A DNA stretch of 64,000 bases from Gilvimarinus gilvus (GCF_030518155.1 NZ_JAULRU010000319.1:1-64000), one strand, 5' to 3'. Positions 46,324 through 58,500 are shown, counted from the stretch's first letter. A program made the numbers and translations. The notes: a model not told the origin generated them from the sequence alone.

Positions 46324-47946
46324 ATGTCTCTTAGATTGAAAGTGTGGGTTTTATCCGGGCTGATTCTTATAGGTCTTTTGGTTTTGACCAGTGTCGGCCT
46401 GTTCACCCTGCGCCAGGCGACCAGTGATGATAACGAAGCTCGGGTCAAACAGTTACTGACCAGTACTTACGCCACTGTCGTAGAAATGGAAGCACTCGCC
46501 AAAGAAGGCGTTTTGAGCGATGAGCAAGCTCAGGAAATTGCGGCGCGGCTGCTGCGTGAAAACGTCTATCACAATTCGGAGTATGTTTACGTCGCTGATG
46601 ATAACTTAGATTTTATTGCGGCCCCACTAGATCCGCAGTTACACGGAACCAGCTTTCACGAGTTTAAAGACGGAAACAACAAAAGCGTGGGCGAAATTAT
46701 GCTGCAGGCGGTGAACTCCGCAGGTGACAACCTGGCGAGCTATCACTGGACTCAACGCCAGGCGGATGGATCCATTGAAGAAAAGTTGTCGATCGCGCAG
46801 CGCTCTCCACGTTGGGGTTGGTTCGTCGGCACCGGAATTGGCTTTAACGAAGTAAACGCGCGCTTTTGGGACAGCGCAGGCAGTCAGTTAGTCATATGCT
46901 TGATTGTCAGCTTGTTTATTGTCGTTCCTGTTCACTTCGCCGTAAGCAAGATAAAAATTGGCTTGGGGGGTGAACTGCGTGACGTACTTGGCTTGGTGAG
47001 ACGCGTTGCCGACGGTGACCTTACCGAAAGCGCCCACGTGCTAGACTCGGCGGATGACAGCATTTACGGCTCCATGTTGCGAATGCGCCACTCAATGCGC
47101 GAGATTATGCTCGCTTTGCAATCTGCGGCGCAATCGCTCGATCAAGTCGGTGATGACATTGTCGAACGGGCGCAAACCAGCACTGCCATGGCGGAGGAAC
47201 AAAGCAGCACCGCCATTAAAATTGCCGCCTCAGCCGAAGAATTTAATCAACAAACACGCCACGCCATGGGTCAAGCGGAGGACGCTAAAAACCAGACTCA
47301 TTCGGCCTCTAGTACTTCAGAACATGGTCAACGCCTGATATCCAGTGCCGTCAGTAAATTTACGGAAATTGACCAAAGCGTCAGTACGACTCAGGACAGC
47401 ATGGACACTCTAGCCAACCGGGTGGACAACATTTCTGCCGTGGTATCGGTGATCAGTGCGGTAGCTGAGCAAACCAATTTACTAGCGCTGAACGCAGCCA
47501 TTGAGGCGGCACGGGCGGGCGAACAAGGCCGCGGCTTCGCCGTGGTAGCGGACGAGGTTCGGCAACTGGCCTCGCGCACCACGCAAGCCACGCAAGAAAT
47601 CAGCGAGAGCATCAGTGCCGTGCAGCAAAGCAGCCAGGAAAGTAAAAGCCACATGGACGCTATGGTGAACGAGTTGCGCGAAGGTATAAAACAAACCCGT
47701 GAGGGGGGCGCTATTGTCGAGTCTATTCGCAGCGAAACTCAAGTCGTGGAGGACATTGTCTCGCGCATTGGCCAAGCTATGGCGGAACATGTAGAGGCCA
47801 GCGGCCTGATCTTAGAATATGTCAGCCACATGGAGGCGTCTTCGCAAAACACCAAATCTGCGGCCCAGGGCACACTGGAGACTTCCAGAAAAATTCGCGA
47901 CGCTGCCCACCAGATGAGCGAGCAGCTGGAGCAGTTTACACTTTAA
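46324..47946 (+). CDS. Methyl-accepting chemotaxis protein with Cache sensor, in the GlcNAc regulon
   Basis: A 540-residue inner-membrane chemoreceptor. It has membrane helices at about 8-29 and 185-207, and a periplasmic single-Cache type 2 domain between them ([20 protein letters not shown], ending [14 protein letters not shown]). HAMP follows, then a signalling hairpin with the conserved tip [19 protein letters not shown] and [16 protein letters not shown]. It relays ligand occupancy to CheA/CheW. The promoter carries a NagR-type operator, so receptor levels should rise with GlcNAc or chitin products. The ligand itself cannot be read from sequence; sCache_2 domains often bind small carboxylates. 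The gene end overlaps convergent trpC by 11 bases. Confidence 0.93.
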   Translation: MSLRLKVWVLSGLILIGLLVLTSVGLFTLRQATSDDNEARVKQLLTSTYATVVEMEALAKEGVLSDEQAQEIAARLLRENVYHNSEYVYVADDNLDFIAAPLDPQLHGTSFHEFKDGNNKSVGEIMLQAVNSAGDNLASYHWTQRQADGSIEEKLSIAQRSPRWGWFVGTGIGFNEVNARFWDSAGSQLVICLIVSLFIVVPVHFAVSKIKIGLGGELRDVLGLVRRVADGDLTESAHVLDSADDSIYGSMLRMRHSMREIMLALQSAAQSLDQVGDDIVERAQTSTAMAEEQSSTAIKIAASAEEFNQQTRHAMGQAEDAKNQTHSASSTSEHGQRLISSAVSKFTEIDQSVSTTQDSMDTLANRVDNISAVVSVISAVAEQTNLLALNAAIEAARAGEQGRGFAVVADEVRQLASRTTQATQEISESISAVQQSSQESKSHMDAMVNELREGIKQTREGGAIVESIRSETQVVEDIVSRIGQAMAEHVEASGLILEYVSHMEASSQNTKSAAQGTLETSRKIRDAAHQMSEQLEQFTL

Positions 47947-48742
47947 AGTCAAAAAACTCCGCAAGCGCCGCGCCTGGATCGTCGCGGCGCATAAACGCCT
48001 CGCCAACCAAGAAGGCGTTAACGTCTCGGGCTCGCATAGCCTCGACGTCGGCCGGGGCTAAAATACCACTTTCGGTAACCACAATACGGTCATCACCGAT
48101 AGAATCGAGCAGAGCGTAGGTAGTATCCAGACTCACCTCAAAGGTATGCAAATTGCGATTGTTAATACCGATTAAGCGGTTGGGAAGTACAAGTGCCTGC
48201 TCCAACTCCTGCATGTTATGCACTTCCACCAATACATCTAAACCCAGCTCGAGGGCAAATTGATTAAGAGTTTGCAGTCGCTCTGGGCTCAATGCGGCAA
48301 CAATCAACAATACGCAATCTGCGCCCATTGCCCGCGCTTCAAGTAGCTGATACTCATCCACCAAAAAGTCTTTGCGTATCACAGGCAAATTAACGGCTTG
48401 ACGAGCTTGCACTAGATACTCATCCGCCCCCTGAAAGAAGTCCACATCGGTCAGAACGGACAGGCAAGCGGCGCCGCCACGCTCGTAGCTGCGAGCCAGC
48501 TCCGCCGGCACAAAATTCTCACGAATTACCCCTTTACTCGGCGAAGCCTTTTTAATTTCCGCAATCACTGCGGACTGTCCCGCCGCAATACGAGATTCTA
48601 TGGCCTGTACAAAGCCACGCGTAGGCTTTTGTGTCGCAGCAGCCTGCTCTAGAGATTGGATTGAAACCTGAGCTTTGCGCTCGGCAATCTCTTCCCTCTT
48701 GCGGGCAATGATTTTTTTCAAAATTGTAGGTGTATCACTCAT
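47936..48742 (-). CDS. trpC: Indole-3-glycerol phosphate synthase
   Basis: A 268-residue TIM-barrel enzyme that closes the indole ring in tryptophan synthesis (CdRP to indole-3-glycerol phosphate). Conserved signatures are present: [16 protein letters not shown], the barrel strands [48 protein letters not shown] and VTESGI. No fused TrpF domain, as in pseudomonads. It follows trpD after 21 bases. Confidence 0.97.
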   Translation of the reverse strand: MSDTPTILKKIIARKREEIAERKAQVSIQSLEQAAATQKPTRGFVQAIESRIAAGQSAVIAEIKKASPSKGVIRENFVPAELARSYERGGAACLSVLTDVDFFQGADEYLVQARQAVNLPVIRKDFLVDEYQLLEARAMGADCVLLIVAALSPERLQTLNQFALELGLDVLVEVHNMQELEQALVLPNRLIGINNRNLHTFEVSLDTTYALLDSIGDDRIVVTESGILAPADVEAMRARDVNAFLVGEAFMRRDDPGAALAEFFDFKV

Positions 48743-48763
48743 TCAATATTTACCTTGAACGTA

Positions 48764-49807
48764 TTACTCAAAACACTGGGTGAAAGCGGCCAGCTCGCGC
48801 AATTTCTCGCCGGCGAGCCCTGAGCCAATCGCATCTTGAGCCATTGCCACACCTTCGTTTAGGGACCCCGCAACACCACTGACGTATATGGCAGCACCGG
48901 CATTTAGCGCTATCACATCAGCGGCTTTTTGTCCCAGCTCATCAGGTTTACGACCCAGCGCTGACTGAATCAATGCCAACGATTGCTCTGCATTATCGAC
49001 CCCCAGCCCGATCAGGCTTTGGCTTTCGATACCAAAATCTTCTGGTTTAATGGTGTATTCACTGACCACTCCGCCGTTTAATTCGGCTACCCGTGTCTCA
49101 CTGGCCAAAGAAATTTCATCGAGCCCGTCCAGTGCATGCACCACTAAAACATGTTCGCTGCCCAAGCGACCCAACACCTCGGCAATAGGCTTACACAGTT
49201 GCGCGCTGAACACACCAATCACTTGGCGCTGTACACCAGCGGGGTTAGTCAAAGGCCCCAACATATTAAAAATTGTGCGCAGGCCAAGCTCTTTGCGAGG
49301 GCCGATAGCATGTTTCATCGCACTGTGGTGGGCCGGGGCAAACATAAAGCCGACGCCTAACTCTTCAACACAGCGAGCCACTTGCTCGGCACTAATACTC
49401 AAGTTGACACCCGCCGCCTCTAGTACATCAGCGCTACCGGTGGAGCTCGAAACCGAGCGATTGCCGTGCTTGGCAACACTGGCGCCAGCCGCAGCCACGA
49501 CAAATGCACTTGCCGTGGAGACATTAAACAGATTGGCGCCATCTCCACCGGTACCACAGGTATCCACTAAGTGTTCGGCATTGATACTGACCTTGCTGGC
49601 CAACTCACGCATGACGGTAGCCGCACCGGTGATTTCATCGAGAGACTCTCCTTTCATACGCAGTGCGACCAGCAGAGCGCCTATTTGCGCATCGGTTGCC
49701 TCGCCCGTCATGACCTGACGCATTACCGATATCATCTCATCTGTATTCAGGTCGATGGTATCCACCACCTTGGCCAATGCCTGCTTAATTTCCACAGCGG
49801 TCTCCAT
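48764..49807 (-). CDS. trpD: Anthranilate phosphoribosyltransferase
   Basis: A 347-residue cytoplasmic enzyme that joins anthranilate to PRPP. The PRPP-binding loop is visible in [17 protein letters not shown], followed by [20 protein letters not shown] and the [10 protein letters not shown] motif. It lies between trpG and trpC on the same strand with small gaps, the pseudomonad trpGDC order. trpE is not in the window and must be elsewhere. Confidence 0.97.
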   Translation of the reverse strand: METAVEIKQALAKVVDTIDLNTDEMISVMRQVMTGEATDAQIGALLVALRMKGESLDEITGAATVMRELASKVSINAEHLVDTCGTGGDGANLFNVSTASAFVVAAAGASVAKHGNRSVSSSTGSADVLEAAGVNLSISAEQVARCVEELGVGFMFAPAHHSAMKHAIGPRKELGLRTIFNMLGPLTNPAGVQRQVIGVFSAQLCKPIAEVLGRLGSEHVLVVHALDGLDEISLASETRVAELNGGVVSEYTIKPEDFGIESQSLIGLGVDNAEQSLALIQSALGRKPDELGQKAADVIALNAGAAIYVSGVAGSLNEGVAMAQDAIGSGLAGEKLRELAAFTQCFE

Positions 49808-49853
49808 ATTGCTAAATTGGTATGGGGCGATCTCAATCCCCCGGATTCGTGCG

Positions 49854-50441
49854 TTAGCGCGAATACATTAAAAAATTTGCCAGTAACCGATGGCCCTGCT
49901 CGCTTAAAATCGATTCGGGGTGAAACTGTACTCCCTCAAGCGGAAGGCTTCTATGCTTCAACCCCATAATTTCACGATGGTGGCCAGAACCATCGGGCTC
50001 TGACCATGCTGTCACGCCTAACTCTTCGGGCAGTGTATCTGGCGCCACCACCAGTGAGTGGTAACGCGTCACCCGCAATGGGTTGTTCAAGCCCGCAAAA
50101 ACACCTTCTTGGTGGTGTTCAAGCATTGATGTTTTGCCGTGCATCACCTGCCCGGCATGAATGATTGCGCCACCCAGAGCTTCGGCAATGCACTGGTGCC
50201 CGAGACACACTCCGAGAATTGGAATACTACCAGAAAATCGACGAATAACCTCGACCGATATACCGGCCTGCTTAGGCTGCCCAGGCCCTGGCGAGATAAC
50301 AATATGACTGGGCGCCAGTTGCTCGATCTCGGCAAGGGTTAACTGATCGTTGCGCGCGACTCGCACGCGTGCGCCTAGCTCATCGAAATAGTGAACCAGG
50401 TTATAGGTAAACGAGTCGTAGTTGTCGATCATTAACAGCAT
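49854..50441 (-). CDS. trpG: Anthranilate synthase glutamine amidotransferase subunit
   Basis: A 195-residue class I glutamine amidotransferase that feeds ammonia to TrpE. The N-terminus [16 protein letters not shown], the nucleophile Cys in [15 protein letters not shown], and the His-Glu of the triad in FHPESIL are all present. The frame continues upstream to 50507, but ATG 50441 gives the family N-terminus. Enzymes of this type may also serve 4-aminobenzoate synthesis (PabA). It is divergent from the rhamnose genes, with 198 bases between. Confidence 0.95.
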   Translation of the reverse strand: MLLMIDNYDSFTYNLVHYFDELGARVRVARNDQLTLAEIEQLAPSHIVISPGPGQPKQAGISVEVIRRFSGSIPILGVCLGHQCIAEALGGAIIHAGQVMHGKTSMLEHHQEGVFAGLNNPLRVTRYHSLVVAPDTLPEELGVTAWSEPDGSGHHREIMGLKHRSLPLEGVQFHPESILSEQGHRLLANFLMYSR

Positions 50442-50639
50442 GACGGCCCCAATGAGCGCTGTTGCAGGGGGAGGCAAGGGTAGCATAAAACCCCCGCCCG
50501 CTGACATTGTCCGCCATGTGAAGCCCCCTGATTAACTACAACCCACCGCGCCAATCCGGTATCATAGGCGGTTAATATCGGTCCAGGTACCGTCATGCCG
50601 GAACACCGGCCACATTTGCTCAAGTAAGTAACTTCGCCT

Positions 50640-51701
50640 ATGAAAGTCATCGTTACCGGCGGCGCCGGATTTATTGGCTCAGCCGTTATTCGCCACCTAA
50701 TAAACGACACTGACCACCACATACTCAATCTCGACAAGCTAACCTATGCGGGTAATTTAGACTCCCTCAGCGAGGTTAGTGACAGCCCTCGCTACCGTTT
50801 TGCGCAAGTGGACATCTGCGATAGCGAAGCCGTTGCACATCTGCTGAACGACTATCAACCAGATGCCATAATGCATTTAGCCGCTGAAAGTCATGTCGAC
50901 CGGTCGATTACCGATGCCGCCGAGTTTATGCAGACCAATATTATTGGCACTTATACCCTACTTGAACAGGCTCGCCGCTACTGGGAATCGCGTGATAGCG
51001 CACAGCCATTTATGTTCCACCACGTATCCACTGACGAAGTATATGGTGACCTGAAAGGCACCTCAGACCTATTTACTGAGGACACCCCCTATGCCCCCAG
51101 CTCACCCTACTCCGCCAGTAAGGCGAGCTCAGACCACCTGGTTCGGGCCTGGAACCGAACCTATGGCCTGCCGGTTGTGATCACCAATTGCTCCAACAAC
51201 TATGGCCCGTTTCACTTTCCGGAAAAATTTATACCACACATGATATTAAACGCTCTGGATGGCAAGCCGCTGCCAGTCTATGGCGATGGCAATCAAATCC
51301 GCGACTGGCTTTATGTCGAAGACCACGCGAAAGCGCTGGTTAAGGTCATGCTGGAGGGAACCGTAGGCGAAACCTACAACATTGGCGGCCACAACGAGAA
51401 GCGCAATATTGAGGTGGTGGAAACGCTTTGCCACCTACTCGAGGAGCTCGCCGGCGATTTGAAACCCAGCGCTATTGCGAACTACCGCGACCTGATTACC
51501 TTTGTAAAAGATCGCCCCGGGCATGACGTGCGCTACGCAATTGATGCAGGTAAAATTCAGCGCGATCTCGGTTGGGTACCGGATGAGACTTTCGACACAG
51601 GTTTGCGCAAAACCGTACGCTGGTACTTAGAGAATAAACATTGGTGGCAGAATGTGTTGGATGGCCGCTATAAACTGGAACGAATAGGACTGACCCAATG
51701 A
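50640..51701 (+). CDS. rfbB: dTDP-glucose 4,6-dehydratase
   Basis: A 353-residue short-chain dehydrogenase-type enzyme for the second step of dTDP-L-rhamnose synthesis. It shows the NAD motif TGGAGFIGS, the active-site STDEVYGDL, the [10 protein letters not shown] Tyr-Lys pair, and [14 protein letters not shown]. First gene of rfbBACD; overlaps rfbA by 4 bases. Confidence 0.97.
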   Translation: MKVIVTGGAGFIGSAVIRHLINDTDHHILNLDKLTYAGNLDSLSEVSDSPRYRFAQVDICDSEAVAHLLNDYQPDAIMHLAAESHVDRSITDAAEFMQTNIIGTYTLLEQARRYWESRDSAQPFMFHHVSTDEVYGDLKGTSDLFTEDTPYAPSSPYSASKASSDHLVRAWNRTYGLPVVITNCSNNYGPFHFPEKFIPHMILNALDGKPLPVYGDGNQIRDWLYVEDHAKALVKVMLEGTVGETYNIGGHNEKRNIEVVETLCHLLEELAGDLKPSAIANYRDLITFVKDRPGHDVRYAIDAGKIQRDLGWVPDETFDTGLRKTVRWYLENKHWWQNVLDGRYKLERIGLTQ

Positions 51702-52582
51702 AAGGCATTATTCTCGCTGGGGGCAGCGGTACGCGCCTGTACCCAATAACACAGGGTGTCTCGAAACAGCTTATACCGGTTTACGACAAACCGATGATCT
51801 ACTATCCGCTGTCGATCTTAATGTTCGCGGGTATTCGTGAAATCTTGATCATTACCACACCAGAAGATCAAAGTAGCTTTAAACGCTTACTGGGCGACGG
51901 ATCGCACCTCGGGGTTAGCTTTGAGTACATAGTGCAACCATCGCCCGACGGACTCGCGCAAGCGTTCATCTTGGGCGAAGACTTTATTGGCGAAGACTCA
52001 GTATGTTTAGTGCTGGGGGACAATATCTACTACGGCCATCAACTGGCCGACACCCTAAAAAATGCTGTTGGTAACGCGTCCAACCAACAGGCCACTGTTT
52101 TTGGCTATCATGTGCACGACCCCGAACGGTATGGAGTTGTAGAGTTCGATGCCACTGGCAATGCCATCAGTATTGAAGAAAAGCCTGAACAGGCCAAATC
52201 GCATTATGCGGTAACCGGTCTGTATTTCTATCCCAACGATGTGATCGAAAAAGCCAAGTCGGTAGTGCCATCACATCGCGGCGAACTGGAAATTACCAGT
52301 GTTAATCAAATGTACCTGGATGAAAGCCGGTTAAAAGTAGAACTGATGGGGCGAGGGTATGCCTGGCTGGATACTGGCACCCATGAAAGTTTGCTCGAAG
52401 CCGCGCAATTTATTGAAACTATTGAGAAGCGCCAAGGCCTAAAAATTGCCTGCATTGAAGAGATTGCTTACGAACTTGGCTATATCAGTAAGGAACAGCT
52501 CATAGCGCTTGCTGCGCCACTAGCAAAGAATCAATATGGCCAGTATTTACTACGACGTGCACAAGAGGAGTCGGTCAATTGA
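51698..52582 (+). CDS. rfbA: Glucose-1-phosphate thymidylyltransferase
   Basis: A 294-residue nucleotidyltransferase that makes dTDP-glucose from dTTP and glucose-1-phosphate, the first pathway step. Signature GGSGTRLYP with [17 protein letters not shown], metal site LGDNIYYG, and [19 protein letters not shown]. It starts within the rfbB stop (ATGA) and overlaps rfbC by 4 bases. Confidence 0.97.
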   Translation: MKGIILAGGSGTRLYPITQGVSKQLIPVYDKPMIYYPLSILMFAGIREILIITTPEDQSSFKRLLGDGSHLGVSFEYIVQPSPDGLAQAFILGEDFIGEDSVCLVLGDNIYYGHQLADTLKNAVGNASNQQATVFGYHVHDPERYGVVEFDATGNAISIEEKPEQAKSHYAVTGLYFYPNDVIEKAKSVVPSHRGELEITSVNQMYLDESRLKVELMGRGYAWLDTGTHESLLEAAQFIETIEKRQGLKIACIEEIAYELGYISKEQLIALAAPLAKNQYGQYLLRRAQEESVN

Positions 52583-53169
52583 AAATCACGCCACAGACCA
52601 TCGCTGACGTCCTATTGATTGAGCCCAAAGTGTTTGGCGACGAGCGCGGTTATTTTTTCGAATCATTTCGCCAAGACCTGTTCGAGGCGGCCACTGGCTA
52701 CCCTGTTAATTTTATTCAAGATAACGAATCCAAGTCAGGTAAAGGGGTATTGCGCAATTTACACTTTCAACGCCCCCCCTACGCACAAAGCAAGTTAGTA
52801 CGCGTGATTGAGGGTGATGTACTCGACATTGCCGTCGACCTTCGCCAAGGCAGTCCCGCCTTCGGCCAGCATGCGAGCGCCCGCCTCAGTGGTAAAAATA
52901 AGCACCAATTATTTATACCACGCGGGTTCGCCCATGGTTTTATTGTTTTAAGTGAAACCGCCACCTTTGTGTATAAAGTGGATAACGTATACGCTCCCGA
53001 GCACGATTGCGGCATCTATTATGCCGATACAAGTCTCGGGATTGACTGGCAGTTGCCGCAGCAAGACATCAAAACATCCGAAAAAGATGCAACGCTGCCG
53101 ACCCTGGCCGAACTTACCGAGTCTACTCCCGAGGCATTGTTTCAATACGGCAGCACGCTCTATGATTAA
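52579..53169 (+). CDS. rfbC: dTDP-4-dehydrorhamnose 3,5-epimerase
   Basis: A 196-residue cupin-fold epimerase. The catalytic region [18 protein letters not shown] and VAVDLR-type [10 protein letters not shown] are present, followed by the [26 protein letters not shown] segment with the active-site Tyr. Initiation appears to be at TTG 52579 overlapping the rfbA stop. It overlaps rfbD by 8 bases. Confidence 0.96.
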   Translation: MKITPQTIADVLLIEPKVFGDERGYFFESFRQDLFEAATGYPVNFIQDNESKSGKGVLRNLHFQRPPYAQSKLVRVIEGDVLDIAVDLRQGSPAFGQHASARLSGKNKHQLFIPRGFAHGFIVLSETATFVYKVDNVYAPEHDCGIYYADTSLGIDWQLPQQDIKTSEKDATLPTLAELTESTPEALFQYGSTLYD

Positions 53170-54031
53170 TACCTCTCGTATACTGGTATTGGGATCAACG
53201 GGTCAGCTAGGCTCAGAGATTCGTTACCTGTGTTCTGATATCACGGACAACGAATGGATTTTTGCGGACCGCAGCGCGCTGGACCTGACAGATTCGAGCG
53301 CAATAGATGCGTATGTTGCGAAGCATGCACCGCAAGTGATTATTAACTGCGCTGCGTACACCGCGGTCGACAATGCAGAGCGAGAGGCCGACCTCGCCAA
53401 TCAAATAAATCATTTGGCGGTAAGAGCATTGGCCCTAGCTGCAAAAAAAATGGGTGCAAGTCTTATTCATATTTCCACCGATTACGTTTTTGACGGTAGA
53501 CACCACCGGCCCTATTTTCCTGACGATTTAACTGAACCAACAGGTGAGTACGGTAAAAGCAAACTTGCGGGTGAACAAGCAATAGTTGCCACCAATGTAC
53601 GCGGCATTATTATTCGCACTAGCTGGGTTTACAGCTGCTTTGGCGGGAACTTTGTCAAAACCATGCTGAGACTGGGAGCGGAGAAACCAAGCTTAAATGT
53701 AGTAGCCGATCAAGTGGGTAGCCCTACTTGGGCACGGGATTTAGCGCAAGCCATCATTCACATTACTGCTCATTCAGAAATAGCGAACAAAACGGGGGAG
53801 ATTTACCACTACAGCAATACAGGCGCATGCAGTTGGTTTGATTTCGCTGAGCATATAATGAATCATCGCCAGCTCAGCTGTAAATTAAGCCCAATTCGCA
53901 CCGAAGAGTACCCTACCCCCGCGCAACGGCCACATTATAGTGTTCTCGATTGCCGCAAAATCTGTGACGACTTTGATATCAGCATCCCCTATTGGAACCA
54001 CTCGTTAGCTAAATCGCTTGTCGAGTTTTAA
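53162..54031 (+). CDS. rfbD: dTDP-4-dehydrorhamnose reductase
   Basis: A 289-residue NAD(P)H-dependent reductase that completes dTDP-L-rhamnose. Motifs are LGSTGQLGSE, CAAYTAVDNAE, HISTDYVFDG and YGKSKLAGEQ. A longer frame reaches back to 52952 inside rfbC, but ATG 53162 gives the family N-terminus. All four enzymes for dTDP-rhamnose are therefore encoded in one overlapping operon. Confidence 0.96.
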   Translation: MINTSRILVLGSTGQLGSEIRYLCSDITDNEWIFADRSALDLTDSSAIDAYVAKHAPQVIINCAAYTAVDNAEREADLANQINHLAVRALALAAKKMGASLIHISTDYVFDGRHHRPYFPDDLTEPTGEYGKSKLAGEQAIVATNVRGIIIRTSWVYSCFGGNFVKTMLRLGAEKPSLNVVADQVGSPTWARDLAQAIIHITAHSEIANKTGEIYHYSNTGACSWFDFAEHIMNHRQLSCKLSPIRTEEYPTPAQRPHYSVLDCRKICDDFDISIPYWNHSLAKSLVEF

Positions 54032-54035
54032 CAAT

Positions 54036-54794
54036 ATGAAGGTCAGCGTCTGCCTTGCCAGCCATAACGGCAGCCAGTTTATTCACGCACAAATAGACAG
54101 TATTTTGCAGCAGCTTGCACAACAGGATGAGCTTATTATCGTCGACGACCACTCTCAGGATAACACCGTCGACATCATTAAAGATTTTGATGATAAGCGA
54201 GTAATACTTCTCGCCTCTAATAAACAGCTAGGTCATGTCGCAAGCTTCGCCAAAGCCATTAAGCATGCCACGGGAGACATTATTGTTCTATCCGATCAGG
54301 ATGACATCTGGACTGACGGCCGGCAAAAAATCGTAAATGATGCGTTTTTGCATTCAAATTGCGCTCTTGTAGCGGGCACATTCAATCAAATAGACGAGAG
54401 GGGCGAACCCTTAGCGGCACCAGAGCGTAGGCTAAAAGCGAAAGATTCCGAAAAACCACTGGCAAATATCATTGGTATATTTCTTGGTCGTAGGCCCTAT
54501 TTTGGCTGTGCTATGGCCTTTAGACGCGAGCTAACACATCTTGTGTTGCCCATTCCTAGATGGGTTGAGTCTCACGACTTATGGATAGCCATGGCAGCCA
54601 ATATGCACGGCGGAATCAAACACCTAACCAGTCCGTTACTGTACAAGCGCTTACACGCGGCTAATGTCTCTACTCCCACCAGGCGAGCTTTACCTATTGT
54701 CGCTATCAGTCGGATTAAATTTTTAGCTTGCCTATTAATTCTTTTCTGGCGCGCCATACGGCTAAAATCAAATAACGCGCGGTCAAGTACATAG
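54036..54794 (+). CDS. Family 2 glycosyltransferase, downstream of rhamnose genes
   Basis: A 252-residue GT-A glycosyltransferase. VCLASHNGSQFIHAQIDSILQQ opens the fold; VDDHSQD and the metal-binding SDQDDIW are present. The position, 4 bases after rfbD on the same strand, suggests a rhamnosyltransferase. The last 80 bases are shared in antisense with the end of the convergent glycosyltransferase gene, so the C-terminus may have shifted by loss of an older stop codon. Confidence 0.88.
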   Translation: MKVSVCLASHNGSQFIHAQIDSILQQLAQQDELIIVDDHSQDNTVDIIKDFDDKRVILLASNKQLGHVASFAKAIKHATGDIIVLSDQDDIWTDGRQKIVNDAFLHSNCALVAGTFNQIDERGEPLAAPERRLKAKDSEKPLANIIGIFLGRRPYFGCAMAFRRELTHLVLPIPRWVESHDLWIAMAANMHGGIKHLTSPLLYKRLHAANVSTPTRRALPIVAISRIKFLACLLILFWRAIRLKSNNARSST

Positions 54795-55512
54795 ACATTG
54801 GCACCGAAAAGCCCTGCTCCTTTGAGTAGATACGCCAAAAGTAAGAAATTACGCGAAGCTTATTTGCCGACACTGAGCCGGGATGTTTTCGGTATTGCGC
54901 CAGCCGCTCTTGTTGAACAGCCATACGCACGCCCGCCCGGGATAACACTAGCCACAACGCATAGTCTTCATGACCGACGACGGGAAATTTATGGTGCTGC
55001 AAATGCTTCGCCTGACACAGTACTGTTGAGCAAATCAGGGGATTACTCGCCAATAGAGACTTGTAGTCCACCGCCGTTTTAGGTTGCCGCAACCCGACGA
55101 CCTGCCCCGCCGCATTGATAAGGTCGACGCCCGCCGCGCATAAGTCAAGCTCGCGCTCATCTATAAACTGCAACTGTCGCTGGAGTTTTTGTGTCAGCCA
55201 CACATCATCCGCGTCGAGAAAAGCAATGTATTCGCCTCGGGCATACTCCAGACCCTTGTTGCGCGCAATGGCGGGCGAACCACTGTTTTCATTTAATCTG
55301 ATATACGAAATTCGAGAGTCTGCACTGACATACTTATTGATAATTTCTGCAGTGTTATCGGCAGAGGCGTCGTCGACAACCACGAGCTGCCAATCCATAA
55401 AATTTTGGCGAACGACAGATTCAATTGCATTCGCTATCGTCGCTCCCGCATTGTATGCCGGCATAATAATACTAACGAGTGCCATAGGAAGCGTCGTTGA
55501 ATCAACCGGCAT
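54715..55512 (-). CDS. Family 2 glycosyltransferase
   Basis: A 265-residue GT-A enzyme: VSIIMPAYNAGATIANAIESV, VVDDASADNT, and the metal-binding FLDADDVW. A C-terminal EDYALWLVLSRAG segment matches the acceptor region of LPS/O-antigen glycosyltransferases. The start at 55512 has AGGA about 9 bases upstream; 55485 is an alternative. It is the last gene of the minus-strand polysaccharide array, 5 bases after the giant glycosyltransferase, and overlaps the convergent gene tail to tail by 80 bases. Confidence 0.88.
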   Translation of the reverse strand: MPVDSTTLPMALVSIIMPAYNAGATIANAIESVVRQNFMDWQLVVVDDASADNTAEIINKYVSADSRISYIRLNENSGSPAIARNKGLEYARGEYIAFLDADDVWLTQKLQRQLQFIDERELDLCAAGVDLINAAGQVVGLRQPKTAVDYKSLLASNPLICSTVLCQAKHLQHHKFPVVGHEDYALWLVLSRAGVRMAVQQERLAQYRKHPGSVSANKLRVISYFWRIYSKEQGFSVPMSMYLTARYLILAVWRARKELIGKLKI

Positions 55513-55517
55513 AGACG

Positions 55518-58500
55518 CTAGTCCTGCATAATTCGCTGCAACGCCGGACGCGCAGCTTCAGGAGAAAAATAGGTTTCAAGATTACGGATGCCACCTGCGG
55601 AAATTTTCCGCCACAGTTTTGCATCCTTATAGATCTGTGCGATTTTTTCCGCAAATATTTCAGGGCCTTCGGCCACCAGAACGTCTTCGCCATCAATAGC
55701 GTGCATGCCCTCAACCGCGCAATGTGTTGCCACCACGGGAATTCCATAGTTCATCGCTTCGTTAACTTTGCCTTTAACCCCCGCGCCATAACGCAGTGGC
55801 GCAATAGACACTCTAGCTTGTTGCAGTTCAGGCTCAATATCCTCCACAAAACCTAACACGCGTACATCGTCTGCAGCCAGTGCTTTTATATCATCTGGCA
55901 TGTGACTGCCGATAATGGTTGTGACGACTCCGGGCAATATCCTACGCAGGTGAGGTAACACCTCCGCGGCATACCAATTAACAGCGTCAATGTTGGGTGG
56001 ATGACGAAATCCACCCACAAACAATATGCCTTCGCGCTCTGCGTAATCTGGGCGATCTGGGGTATGTGAATGTATATTGGATACTATCTCCACTCTTGCA
56101 TCCGGCGTAACATCGGCCAGCAACGCCTTTTCATACTCAGAGACCACAATAGTGATATCTGAGCTGTTGATCAGTCCAAGCTCTTTGCGTTTTGTTGTCT
56201 CTGACTGCGCCATTAGCGCATCGTCATCCGATAATTGAGCTTCTCGCTCCTCGCGTACATAATGTAAATCAACAGTGTCGAAAACCAGCTTAGCTTGCGG
56301 TGCTACAGCACGTACCAAGGCCGCGTACTGAGACGCTATATAGTGACGGCTAATAAAGACAGCGTCTAACCCAGGCCCTCGCTTGCGCAGCACATTGCGG
56401 ACCGAACCGGCCCACTGGTTAAAGAGCACTTCTACCCCCATCGCATTGAGCTGCTTAACGACCTTCTCTCGATATTCAAGATTATCGGCGATAAAAGTGA
56501 CGTGGTAGCCTTCGTCTTTTAACACCTTGAGCAAGTTCAGCATGCGAATAGAGCCAGAATCCTGATCGGGCGTAATCATGCATGCCTCAATGACCAGCAC
56601 ATTCCCTTTCGTATACCGATGAGCTTGATTTTCAGGATCAACAGCGTTGTCATTGTGCCCATTAAGCACCTCTTGCCAGCGCTGGAAAAACTTTTTGCCA
56701 TTAGTGACCTGATGAGCTTTAATGCCAGAGTTCTCATCCGTGCCGTGGCTCACCCCTTCAATATGAAACACTTCTGCCGCTGGCTGATAGACAACCCGCA
56801 ACCCCTTTTCACGAATTCGAAACGCGAGATCGGTATCTTCGTAGTATGCCGGCATATAGTAGGTGTCAAACCCACCCATTTCAGCGAATAAGGACCGTTT
56901 TATAGCCAGCACAGCGCCAGAGCAGTAATCAACATCACGCGTATAGTTAAAACGCGGGTCACTGGCATCTTGGTTCCGCCCCCAGTTCCAACCACTGCCA
57001 TCCTTCCAAATAATACCGCCCGCCTCTTGTAATGTTCCATCCTTATTCAGCAGCTTTGCGCCCACCAAACCAATGTCTTGTTGTTCGGTAAAAGTATCCA
57101 GCAACCGATCAAAGGCTCCCGGACAAACTACGGTATCGTTATTGAGCAGTACAAGAAACTCACCTTTTGCCTGGCCCGCCCCTGCGTTCATATTACCAAC
57201 AAACCCCAGGTTTAATTTACCGCGATAAAACGTGACTCCACTAACCATTGCCAGTGCTTCGGCGGCATTATCGGGTGAGCAATCATCGGCAATGACTACT
57301 TCATAGGGTAGTGAGGGCGGGTTTTTAGCAATGCTTACTAAACACTGATAGGTCGTGGGATGCTGACCATAAACAGGAATAACAATAGAAAGCTGTGGCT
57401 GCCCACTGGTGGCAAGCTCAAGAGCGGGTAACTCTGCTTCTGCGTTCGCCTGTCGCTCTACGACTTCATTAAACTGCTCTACCCGCCGCCGACTCTCTAC
57501 CGCAGTGACCTGCTGATTTTGCTCTCGCTGTTGTAACTCAAACCCTAAGCGATGAGCGATTGCGCGCCACTGTCCTCGTCGCACCATCGCCATGGCACGA
57601 AAGTAAGATGCAGGACGAAGTAGGTGACGTAGGGTCATTTTAGTGAAGATTAATAATCTTCGCAGCACTCTCATCATTACTCGCAAAGGTCTGGTCAGCT
57701 TCCAAGATGTACTGTTGATAACGGCATTATAGCTATTACTCAAATCGGTATTGTCAGCCCTTAATTGTTCAAGAGTTTCTTTTTGATGGTCAATATGCTG
57801 CTGAGCATCCTGAGCTTGCTTTTGTAAATCTGCAATATTGCTTTTTGCGATTGCCAGGTTATCGGCATGAAGAGCAATGGTTTGCTCTGCTCCCTGCAAT
57901 GCTACCTCGTAACGAGTCGTAACAGCCTGAAGCTCTTCTTCAGCTTCGCGTAACGCTGTACCCAAATGATTGATATCTGTCTCGGCTTTTTCTAGCTCAA
58001 GCCGCTGCTCGTTTTTGATAACAGCAATTTCTTCACGGTGGTCATTTTGCAAAACTGCAATTTTTTCTTTTAGTGGTTTGTATTGCTGAAGCTCCGCATT
58101 CAAGTCCCTGTATTGTTGCATCCCTGCAACTTCCGACTCCATATCATCCAGCTCATCCAGCCGGCGTGCAACATCGGCCAGCACACCTTGATGTTGAGTT
58201 TTCCAACCGTACTGAAACAGTGATTTAATCGGGCGATCCTGGGCAGGCGGCAGTTGCTGGAAATGTTCCATATGCTCAACCAAAACGAGAGCACCCACCG
58301 CCTCATTACACTGACTTTCAATAGGTCCCATATACCAAAGTCCATACTCTTCAGTGCTATCTAGCAACACTTTAGACTCAACACTTTGGTAGTGACAGGC
58401 CTGTTTCAAAGCATCCAACCAGATTTCGGCACTGGCATCGCTGTCGATAAGTTGGGCATTCTTAACACTGGTAAGACGATCTACAAAAGAGCCTAACTTG

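Noticed and set aside
47936-50441. Functional link between trpGDC and the tryptophan halogenase-family genes
   Set aside because: They are 8 kb apart, with other genes between and no shared control site. trpGDC is a housekeeping set in the usual order.
52952-53161. Extended N-terminus for rfbD
   Set aside because: The extra 70 codons overlap rfbC in another frame and are not part of the reductase family; ATG 53162 fits the fold.
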